Below are positions 1-4,784 of a stretch of 8,586 bases of DNA, in pieces. Within the stretch, counting starts at the first letter, position 1, and the number at the start of each line of letters is the position of its first letter. The notes beneath the pieces were generated by a model that saw nothing but the letters and a program-made list of their open reading frames with translations, did no database searches and was not told where the DNA came from. The DNA is from RUG626 sp964411785. Its GTDB lineage: Bacteria; Bacillota; Clostridia; Oscillospirales; Oscillospiraceae. The DNA lies in NCBI GenBank assembly GCA_964411785.1, contig CAYPMJ010000085.1, positions 1 to 8,586 on the forward strand, given 5' to 3'. A program made the position numbers and the translations under genes.

Positions 1-52
1 ACCCTCACATACGGAGTCAGAGTCCGCTGTGCTACCTTTACACAATCCCGCT
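1..52 (-). tRNA. tRNA-Gln (CUG anticodon), partial, 3' part beyond the left edge
   Basis: Read on the minus strand, 52 down to 1 gives the first two-thirds of a tRNA. The acceptor 5' strand AGCGGGA is at 52-46, followed by T8 and T9. The D arm has stem GTGT (43-40) paired with GCAC (32-29) and the invariant GG at 36-35. The anticodon stem GCGGA (27-23) pairs with TCCGT (15-11) around the 7-nt loop CTCTGAC (22-16), which has T33 and the anticodon CTG at 20-18, decoding CAG (Gln). The variable region and the start of the T arm (GAGGG) run off the window, so the 3' acceptor strand, T loop and CCA cannot be checked. The D arm with GTGTAA resembles clostridial tRNA-Gln. The 5' end at 52 is set by counting back from T8, since the pairing 3' strand is not visible. 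Confidence 0.88.
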
Positions 53-59
53 TCATCGA

Positions 60-82
60 GGTTCGCTTCTTGAGAGCGAACC
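60..82 (-). other. hairpin in the 5' leader of the tRNA-Gln transcript
   Basis: A perfect 8-bp stem (GGTTCGCT at 60-67 with AGCGAACC at 75-82) closes a 7-nt loop. It lies between the expected transcription start (about 90) and the mature tRNA 5' end (52), so it takes up most of the leader removed by RNase P. It is not followed by a U-run, so it does not look like an intrinsic terminator. Read on the transcribed strand the loop is CTCAAGA, with T at the second position, like an anticodon loop. Its function is unknown; it could affect leader folding or processing. Confidence 0.6.
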
Positions 83-96
83 CAGAAGCATGACGT

Positions 97-124
97 ATTA
101 TACCACACGAATCTCATTTGTCAA
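97..124 (-). promoter_or_regulatory. sigma-A promoter of the tRNA-Gln transcript
   Basis: On the minus strand a perfect -35 TTGACA (124-119) and a perfect -10 TATAAT (102-97) are separated by 16 bp. Transcription would start near 90, giving a leader of about 38 nt before the tRNA. Full-consensus hexamers fit a strongly expressed stable-RNA gene. Confidence 0.85.
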
Positions 125-177
125 GACATATTAATCAAATTTTTAAACTTAAGACACAAAAACACATAAGGAATTCC

Positions 178-206
178 TTGACTTTATCCCAATAAAATTA
201 TACAAT
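178..206 (+). promoter_or_regulatory. sigma-A promoter of the xpaC-telA operon
   Basis: The -35 TTGACT (178-183) and -10 TACAAT (201-206) are separated by exactly 17 bp. The expected start is near 213, about 35 nt upstream of the first ATG. The AT-rich stretch at 130-175 could act as an UP element. The promoter is back-to-back with the tRNA promoter at 97-124, with 53 bp between the two -35 boxes. No obvious operator palindrome is seen. Confidence 0.8.
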
Positions 207-247
207 ATCCCAAGGGACTGTAAAGCTCAGACTCTGAGGGAGGCACT

Positions 248-886
248 ATGAAAACCATAAAAAAACCGTCGGTCATCCCGATCTATGGGACAGCGCTTAT
301 CTGGGCGCTGTACTGTCTTATTTTCCCGCTCTACAGGCTGTCGGATTTCTGCATTCTGATTGGCGTCGGCGCGGTGTCCTACGCAGTGCTTAAAAAGCTC
401 TTTCCGGGCAGGACTGAGACGGTTGAGGTCCCGCCTGAGCCGGTCACCACCGGCGATGAGGAGACGGATGCGCTTCTCAGGGAGGGTGAGGCCGCGGTTG
501 AGGAGCTCAGACGTCTGCGGAGCTCTATCCGCAATCCGCAGGTCTGCGGGAAAATAGATGAGCTTATTGACCTTGTGGACAAGATTTTCAAGGATATCAT
601 TGAAGATCCTGAGGACATCCCCCAGGTAAGGCGATTCGCATCCTACTATCTGCCTACCACCATGAAGCTTCTCAACGCATATGACAGGATGGCCTCTCAG
701 AATGTCAGCGGAGACAATATAACGGGAACAATGCAGCGCATAGAGGATATTCTGGACACCACCGTGCAAAGCTATCGAAAACAGCTGGACGCTCTCTTTG
801 CAAACCAGGCCCTGGACATTGAGACGGATATCACGGTTCTGGAGTCCATGCTCAAGCGTGAGGGACTCTCAGGAAAAGACTTCTAG
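248..886 (+). CDS. xpaC: XpaC-like membrane protein (5-bromo-4-chloroindolyl phosphate hydrolysis family)
   Basis: The 212-aa product fits the XpaC family, about 200 aa in Bacillus subtilis, where xpaC also sits next to a telA homologue (yaaN). Two hydrophobic segments (about 9-29 and 31-52) anchor it. The rest (about 55-212) is charged, helical and probably cytoplasmic. Family-like blocks are RRFASYYLPTTMKLLNAYDR (128-147) and a C-terminal stretch with DIETDITVLESMLKREGL (190-207). The family name comes from an X-phos hydrolysis phenotype; I see no recognised hydrolase active site, and its true function is unknown. The ATG is preceded by GGGAGG at good spacing and is the first gene after a strong promoter. 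A 43-nt gap without a terminator leads into telA, so the two are probably cotranscribed. Family assignment is from remembered motifs. Confidence 0.8.
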   Translation: MKTIKKPSVIPIYGTALIWALYCLIFPLYRLSDFCILIGVGAVSYAVLKKLFPGRTETVEVPPEPVTTGDEETDALLREGEAAVEELRRLRSSIRNPQVCGKIDELIDLVDKIFKDIIEDPEDIPQVRRFASYYLPTTMKLLNAYDRMASQNVSGDNITGTMQRIEDILDTTVQSYRKQLDALFANQALDIETDITVLESMLKREGLSGKDF

Positions 887-929
887 CAAGCAAATATAGT
901 TTGAGTAAAATAGAAAGGAATTAAAAGCC

Positions 930-2084
930 ATGTCTGATACTTCAAGCCAGTACATTCCGACTCTGTCATTTGACGCCGCCCCGGCTGCGCCTTCCGCAGC
1001 TGCCGCTGCAGCGGAGATTCAGGATCAGCCGGCAGCTTCCGCCACACAGTACGAGGAGAGTCAGCTTTCACCAGCGGAGCTTAAGGCTGTGGACGAGTTT
1101 GCACAGAAGATTGACATTACAGATACAAACGCTATCTTACAGTACGGCGCGTCCTCACAGAAGAATATCGCGGAGTTTTCCGGCGCCACCCTCAACAACG
1201 TCCGTACAAAGGACATGGGTGAGGTGGGCGGAATGCTCTCCGATCTCGTTGTGGAGCTCAAGGAATTTGACTACGATGGCGAAGAAAAGAAGGGGTTTTT
1301 AGGCTTCAAGCGGAAGGTCAAGAATAACATCACCTCCTTAAAGGCCCAGTATGACAAGGCGGAGGTGAATGTGGATAAGATATGTGATATGCTTGAAAAG
1401 CACCAGGTCACCCTCCTTAAGGATGTTGCGACGCTGGACAAGATGTATGAGCTGAACCAGGCCTATTACAAGGAGCTGACAATGTACATCCTCGCCGGTA
1501 AGAAGAAGCTCAAGGAGTGCGAGGAGGTCAACCTTAAGGAGCTTCTGAAGAAAGCGGAGGCCAGCGGTCTGCCTGAGGATGCCCAGGCCGCCAACGACTA
1601 CGCCAACATGATAAGCCGCTTTGACAAGAAGATACACGACCTGGAGCTTACGCGGATGATCTCTGTGCAGATGTCGCCGCAGATACGCATGATTCAGAAT
1701 AACGACACGTTGATGGTTGAGAAGATTCAGACCTCTCTTGTGAACACCATCCCACTGTGGAAGAGTCAGATGGTTCTTGCACTTGGACAGCATCACTCTC
1801 AGCAGGCGATGGAGGCACAGCGGGAAGTCACCAACATGACAAATGAACTGCTGAAGAAGAATTCAGAGCAGCTCAAGATGGGCACGATTGAAATTGCCAG
1901 GGAGTCTGAGCGCGGGATCGTGGACATTGAGACGCTCAAACAGACAAACCAGTCTCTGATAGAGACGCTGGAGGAGGTTCGCTCCATCCAGGCGGAGGGC
2001 GCTCAGAAGCGCCGTGAGGCGGAGAGCGAGCTTGGCAAGATCGAGTCTGACCTCAGGAAAAAGCTGCTGGAACTTAACAGGTAA
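930..2084 (+). CDS. telA: TelA-family toxic anion resistance protein
   Basis: The 384-aa product matches the TelA family (PF05816; B. subtilis YaaN), usually about 360-400 aa and soluble. Residues 1-45 are a low-complexity Ala/Pro/Ser/Gln tail including a seven-alanine run (23-29... within 19-29). The helical core starts near 48. Recognisable blocks include QYGASSQKNIAEFSG (71-85), GEVGGMLSDLVVEL (97-110), GFLGFKRKVKNNI (122-134), a helix with KMYELNQAYYKEL (171-183), SPQIRMIQNND (249-259) and SLVNTIPLWKSQM (269-281). A charged coiled-coil-like tail (about 340-384) follows. Members have been linked to tellurite and, in Listeria, to nisin and cell-wall antibiotic tolerance; the mechanism is unknown. 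The start has an AAAGGA ribosome site at 914-919, 10 nt before the ATG. The stop is 5 nt from the LemA-like gene. Confidence 0.92.
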   Translation: MSDTSSQYIPTLSFDAAPAAPSAAAAAAEIQDQPAASATQYEESQLSPAELKAVDEFAQKIDITDTNAILQYGASSQKNIAEFSGATLNNVRTKDMGEVGGMLSDLVVELKEFDYDGEEKKGFLGFKRKVKNNITSLKAQYDKAEVNVDKICDMLEKHQVTLLKDVATLDKMYELNQAYYKELTMYILAGKKKLKECEEVNLKELLKKAEASGLPEDAQAANDYANMISRFDKKIHDLELTRMISVQMSPQIRMIQNNDTLMVEKIQTSLVNTIPLWKSQMVLALGQHHSQQAMEAQREVTNMTNELLKKNSEQLKMGTIEIARESERGIVDIETLKQTNQSLIETLEEVRSIQAEGAQKRREAESELGKIESDLRKKLLELNR

Positions 2085-2089
2085 CGCCT

Positions 2090-2674
2090 ATGAATATTCT
2101 GAAAAGGTTAAATGACAGAAAAATTGCGCTGGTTGTGTTGGTCGCCTCGGTGCTGCTCATGACTCCTGTCGGGATGAATGTGAGCCTGAGTCGGGCTGTG
2201 CGGAAGGTCGAGGCGGGGGTCAGCGACGGGGTTGAGATTGAAAACAGCGGCTCTGTCTACACGTCGAAGGGCCTGGACACGCTGCTGGACAGTGTGCAGC
2301 GCCACGCGCTGGGGCTTGTGTCGACCGGAAATACGGCTGCGCCATCTGAGGCGGGGGCTCTGGACAGCGCCAGGACAGCCCTCATGAACGCGAAGACGCC
2401 GGGCGAGAAGTACACAGCTAACGCCGAGATGTGTGCTGCTGTGGAGGCCCTCTCATCAGCGCTGGATGGCAAGCTCTCCGAAAGCGACCAGGAGGAGTGG
2501 TCATATTACCTTGAGCTTTTTGAGCTGGCCGAGGGGAGCATCTCCCTTGAAGCCGCAAACTACAATAGCTCCGTATCCGACTTCACCACGCAGGTGCTTG
2601 GACGTTTCCCGGCTAATCTCATTGCAGACGTGTTTTCCATAGACCCGCCGGAGAGCTTTGGAGGGACACAATGA
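2090..2674 (+). CDS. divergent LemA-like membrane protein
   Basis: The 194-aa product has one N-terminal membrane segment (about 11-30) followed by a predicted helical domain. The C-terminal block, with AANYNSSVSDFTTQVL and RFPANLIADVF (155-182), is the LemA family's terminal motif (YN..V..FN......FP.nl.A..F). Length fits LemA (about 180-195 aa). The hallmark first-helix motif of classical LemA, with consecutive arginines and DLIPNLV, is not recognisable: residues 32-75 read quite differently, so this is a diverged member. LemA proteins have a short N-terminal anchor and a helical bundle; function is unclear. The next gene encodes a TPM protein, the usual LemA partner. The ribosome site is weak (CAGG about 8 nt upstream), so translation probably couples to telA. 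The stop overlaps the next start (ATGA). Confidence 0.72.
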   Translation: MNILKRLNDRKIALVVLVASVLLMTPVGMNVSLSRAVRKVEAGVSDGVEIENSGSVYTSKGLDTLLDSVQRHALGLVSTGNTAAPSEAGALDSARTALMNAKTPGEKYTANAEMCAAVEALSSALDGKLSESDQEEWSYYLELFELAEGSISLEAANYNSSVSDFTTQVLGRFPANLIADVFSIDPPESFGGTQ

Positions 2675-3645
2675 AAAAAATTCTCCCCGTTTTCCTTACG
2701 CTGGCACTGCTCTGTGCGCTGCCCACTGACGCCTTCGCGCTGGAGCCATCCGAGGACTTCTATGTATACGACGAGACAGGCTCTCTGTCGTCCGACACGA
2801 TACAGGAGGTCATAGACGCCAATGTAGCCCTGGAAAACAGTGTCGGCGCTCAGATCGTTATTGTTTTCATCAACTATTTCGGCGACACCTATGCGGACGT
2901 CTATGCTGTGCAGCTCTTCAATGACTGGAACGTCTCAGGAAAGGGGATGCTGCTTGCTGTCTCTCCCACAGAGGGACGCGGCTGGCTGGCCACGGGCAGC
3001 GAGATCGACAGCCGCTTTACAGATGCCGTGGCGGAGAAATATCTGGACAAATACTTCTGGGACGATTTCGACGACGGCAAGTATGACAAGGCCGTGACAA
3101 AGCTTGTCTCCAAGATCTGTGACTGGTATGAGGATGAATTTGATGTGACTCTGAGCAGCGGCTCGTCCTCCTCGGGCCATGGGACGGAGGCAGCTGTGGG
3201 AATCGGGACCGTGATTCTCGCGTTCCTTCTGCGGAACATCTTCCTTATTATCATACTGGTTGTTATCGTGTGGCTGGTACTGCGCGACCGAAGACGGTAC
3301 AGAATGTACTATCTGGGGCTGGGTCTGCCGATTCCGAGGTACCATTTCTGGTATATGTTTGGTGGGCCGCACCACCGCCCTGGCGGCTTTTGGGGCGGCG
3401 GCCCGCGGGGGCCCGGAGGCCGTGGCGGTCCCGGCGGCCCCGGCGGTCCCGGCGGCTTTGGGGGTGGTGGCCGCTCCGGCGGCAGCTTCGGGTCACCCAG
3501 AGGCAGCGGCATGGGAGGCCATGCCGGCGGCGGAGGCGCTGGCCGCTCAGGCAGGAGCTCCGGCGGCTTTAGCGGGGGCCACTCCGGAGGCAGCTTCCAC
3601 GGCGGCGGCGGTCACGCCGGCGGTGGCGGCGCCGGAAGACGCTGA
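2671..3645 (+). CDS. TPM-domain secreted/membrane protein with Gly-rich tail (YgcG type)
   Basis: The 324-aa product begins with a signal peptide (1-23, probable cleavage after AFA). A TPM domain (TLP18.3/Psb32/MOLO-1, PF04536) covers about 28-155: the entry motif YVYDETGSLS (31-40), a strand with QIVIVFI (61-67), then NDWNVSGKGMLLAVS (84-98) and ATGSEID (107-113). A long hydrophobic stretch (about 176-205) would span the membrane, then a basic cluster (RDRRRYR, 205-211) should face the cytoplasm. Residues 231-324 are a Gly/Arg/His/Ser-rich tail with collagen-like GGP repeats and a GHAGGGGAGR block at 283-292 and 314-323. The domain would thus be outside and the Gly tail inside. Similar tails are common in bacterial TPM proteins; plant TPM proteins have been reported as phosphatases, while the bacterial role is unclear. 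The start overlaps the LemA-like stop by 4 nt, and the hairpin at 3656 ends the operon. Confidence 0.87.
   Translation: MKKILPVFLTLALLCALPTDAFALEPSEDFYVYDETGSLSSDTIQEVIDANVALENSVGAQIVIVFINYFGDTYADVYAVQLFNDWNVSGKGMLLAVSPTEGRGWLATGSEIDSRFTDAVAEKYLDKYFWDDFDDGKYDKAVTKLVSKICDWYEDEFDVTLSSGSSSSGHGTEAAVGIGTVILAFLLRNIFLIIILVVIVWLVLRDRRRYRMYYLGLGLPIPRYHFWYMFGGPHHRPGGFWGGGPRGPGGRGGPGGPGGPGGFGGGGRSGGSFGSPRGSGMGGHAGGGGAGRSGRSSGGFSGGHSGGSFHGGGGHAGGGGAGRR
3424..3459 (+). repeat. 9-nt tandem repeat encoding Gly-Gly-Pro
   Basis: Units of GGCGGYCCC at 3424-3432, 3433-3441 and 3442-3450, plus a diverged fourth unit (GGCGGCTTT, 3451-3459), lie in frame in the Gly-rich tail of the TPM protein and encode GGP-GGP-GGP-GGF. 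The surrounding 3380-3480 is extremely G+C rich with many G runs. In-frame 9-nt units allow copy-number change without frameshift. Confidence 0.85.
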
Positions 3646-3655
3646 GATTATTTAA

Positions 3656-3683
3656 GGGGATGCAGCCTCCTGGCTGCATCCCC
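3656..3683 (+). terminator. intrinsic terminator of the xpaC-TPM operon, possibly bidirectional
   Basis: A perfect 12-bp stem (GGGGATGCAGCC at 3656-3667 with GGCTGCATCCCC at 3672-3683) closes a TCCT loop, 10 nt after the TPM stop. The plus-strand tail (ATGTTTAT) is only weakly U-rich. On the minus strand the hairpin is followed by TTAAATAAT and lies 27 nt past the thioesterase stop, so it probably serves both convergent units. Confidence 0.8.
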
Positions 3684-3710
3684 ATGTTTATCAGGAGAAC
3701 AGATTTCCAT

Positions 3711-4400
3711 TCACATTGCCACCTTCAGCGCGAAGATGAGAGTGCCATCCGGTTTAGTTCCGGCGACTGCAGTGTGGTCCTCCGACACGCTAAGCTCCAA
3801 TGTGTCCCCGAGCCGTGCCTCCCTGGCAAAAGTAACTGTCAGCTCCTTAACGCCGGGGTTGCCAAGCTCCGCAACAGCTATGTCTGCATAGCGGCAGTTA
3901 TTCATGTGGTCGTTGCTGTCAAGGTCCGATGTCTGCACTGTGTAGCTCCCCGACTTTGGAAGCTCCCGCGGACGCAGACGCTGCAGCTTCTCCGGAAAGG
4001 GCGCATCTGTGCGAAACTCCCCGTCATAACCTAACTCCACCTGCTCAATTCTGCGCGTCAGGTAATTCATAAGACACCATTGACTTGTGGCCTTCACCAG
4101 TGTCCTGTCCCCTTCGGTGATATAAAAATCCCTGTCGTACAGCCGGGAACCGTTCGGCCTGGGATAGGTTGACAGCGTATAGTCCTGTCCCGGGCATGGC
4201 TCACTTAGAATAAGATAATGTAATCCTGTCAGTACCCATACAAGCCCGCGGCTCTTCAGCGCCTCAACTCCGTTCCCGGTGCTCTCCACGTGCTCACCGG
4301 CAATCCACTGAAACGCCCTCATAAGTGCCGACGGCAATATGCTTCCTCCACAATAATCATCCTCGCTGAACCGCTTTGTCCCTTCGTATGAAATTACCAT
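3711..4400 (-). CDS. acyl-ACP thioesterase (double hot-dog)
   Basis: The 229-aa product hydrolyses acyl-ACP to free fatty acid plus ACP in the cytoplasm, if it acts like its family (PF01643). The N-terminal hot-dog shows GLVWVLTGLHYLI (52-64), a YP.P.GSRLYDRDF block (79-92) and SQWCLMNYLTRRI (106-118). The second hot-dog starts with DLDSNDHMNNCRYADI (159-174), giving D161, N163 and H165, with E194 in FAREARLGD. These match the Asp/Asn/His/Glu set proposed for plant FatB; the position after the Glu is Ala195 instead of the Cys once proposed as catalytic. It is slightly shorter than typical bacterial members (about 240-250). The frame is open to an upstream ATG at 4493, but the promoter at 4433-4461 lies inside that extension and AGGAGG precedes 4400 (13-nt spacing), so 4400 is chosen. 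It is monocistronic and convergent with the TPM operon. Confidence 0.9.
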   Translation of the reverse strand: MVISYEGTKRFSEDDYCGGSILPSALMRAFQWIAGEHVESTGNGVEALKSRGLVWVLTGLHYLILSEPCPGQDYTLSTYPRPNGSRLYDRDFYITEGDRTLVKATSQWCLMNYLTRRIEQVELGYDGEFRTDAPFPEKLQRLRPRELPKSGSYTVQTSDLDSNDHMNNCRYADIAVAELGNPGVKELTVTFAREARLGDTLELSVSEDHTAVAGTKPDGTLIFALKVAM

Positions 4401-4412
4401 GATACCACAGTT

Positions 4413-4418
4413 TCCTCC
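4413..4418 (-). promoter_or_regulatory. ribosome binding site that sets the thioesterase start
   Basis: On the minus strand AAGGAGG precedes the ATG at 4400, with about 13 nt between, somewhat longer than ideal. No in-frame ATG or GTG lies closer. Together with the promoter just upstream it argues against the longer frame that begins at 4493. Confidence 0.65.
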
Positions 4419-4432
4419 TTTTTTCCTCCCAT

Positions 4433-4461
4433 AGTATACTCTTTCTTTTCCGCTTTTGCAA
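4433..4461 (-). promoter_or_regulatory. sigma-A promoter of the thioesterase gene
   Basis: On the minus strand -35 TTGCAA (4461-4456) and -10 TATACT (4438-4433) are 17 bp apart. The expected start near 4426 gives a leader of about 26 nt that contains the AGGAGG. Confidence 0.75.
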
Positions 4462-4515
4462 GCAGAGCAGACCGTGTTCAGAACAGGAAGCATGAAAAAT
4501 CAGTTTTTAAGCTTA

Positions 4516-4620
4516 TAAAAGAAATGCGGCCTGATTTTCAGGCCGCTAATTTAGGGTTGTGGGATAAAGATATGAGCTTCCTCTCACCCAGCTTTATGCC
4601 GGGGCAATCGGATAAGCTGT
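4516..4620 (-). ncRNA. candidate small RNA or orphan regulatory leader, about 105 nt, family not recognised
   Basis: The unit is defined by a consensus minus-strand promoter (4627-4655), whose expected start is the A at 4620, and an intrinsic terminator at 4526-4546 followed by ATTTCTTTT. Between them the RNA can form CAGCTT/AAGCTG (4614-4619 with 4589-4594). Alternatively it can form AUAAAG/CUUUAU (4592-4597 with 4564-4569) enclosing a small TGAG/CTCA hairpin with an AGGAAG loop (4583-4586 with 4573-4576). The two longer helices share bases and exclude each other. No convincing start codon with a ribosome site is present. I compared it from memory with 4.5S/SRP RNA, 6S, tmRNA, T-box and common riboswitches and saw no match. 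It could be a free sRNA, or an attenuated long leader for the thioesterase gene, which lies in the same direction about 115 nt past the terminator and also has its own promoter. Confidence 0.55.
4526..4546 (-). terminator. intrinsic terminator of the candidate small RNA
   Basis: A perfect 9-bp stem (GCGGCCTGA with TCAGGCCGC) closes a 3-nt loop (AAA on the minus strand). On the minus strand it is followed by ATTTCTTTTATAAG, a good U-tract. On the plus strand the tail is TAATTTAGGG and no plus-strand gene ends nearby, so the minus orientation is preferred. Confidence 0.8.
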
Positions 4621-4626
4621 ATACAG

Positions 4627-4655
4627 AGTATACCGCAACTGGAAAAAATTGTCAA
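4627..4655 (-). promoter_or_regulatory. sigma-A promoter of the candidate small RNA
   Basis: On the minus strand a perfect -35 TTGACA (4655-4650) and -10 TATACT (4632-4627) are spaced 17 bp. It is divergent from the ABC promoter, with 61 bp between the two -35 boxes. The -10 lies within the palindromic pair GTATAC-AGA-GTATAC (4619-4633 region), which could be incidental or a protein site. Confidence 0.78.
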
Positions 4656-4716
4656 TAACTTTTTTTGTCGTATCCGCACTTCTTCTGTCAATTTAAGAAC
4701 TTTTCTGCGTTCCCCC

Positions 4717-4745
4717 TTGACTATGGCAGAAAACTGTAATAATAT
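4717..4745 (+). promoter_or_regulatory. sigma-A promoter of the ABC exporter operon
   Basis: The -35 TTGACT (4717-4722) and -10 TAATAT (4740-4745) are 17 bp apart. The expected start near 4752 leaves a short leader of about 33 nt with the AAGGAGG site. There is no room for a long attenuator or riboswitch in this leader. No clear operator palindrome overlaps it. Confidence 0.8.
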
Positions 4746-4784
4746 ACACAGGCATTGTTTCCCAGCTGCCTTAAGGAGGTCGAG

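Noticed and set aside
60..82. Hairpin upstream of the tRNA as a terminator or second tRNA
   Set aside because: There is no U-tract on either side, and no acceptor, D or T arm surrounds it; it lies inside the tRNA leader.
227..769. Minus-strand ORF opposite xpaC
   Set aside because: It is a shadow of the xpaC codons, with no ribosome site or promoter and no recognisable motifs.
3260..3655. Long Ala-rich open frame overlapping the TPM gene in another frame
   Set aside because: It arises from frame-shifted reading of the GC-rich Gly repeats; the TPM frame has the signal peptide, domain and ribosome coupling.
3660..4034. Plus-strand ORF opposite the thioesterase
   Set aside because: It starts within the terminator hairpin and is antisense to a gene with clear family motifs.
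4619..4633. GTATAC-AGA-GTATAC as a dedicated operator
   Set aside because: It overlaps the -10 element of the small-RNA promoter, and the hexamer is self-complementary, so the symmetry may be incidental.
4572..4658. Small plus-strand ORF of 28 codons opposite the candidate small RNA
   Set aside because: No good ribosome binding site precedes the ATG, no promoter drives it, and it is antisense to the better-supported promoter-terminator unit.
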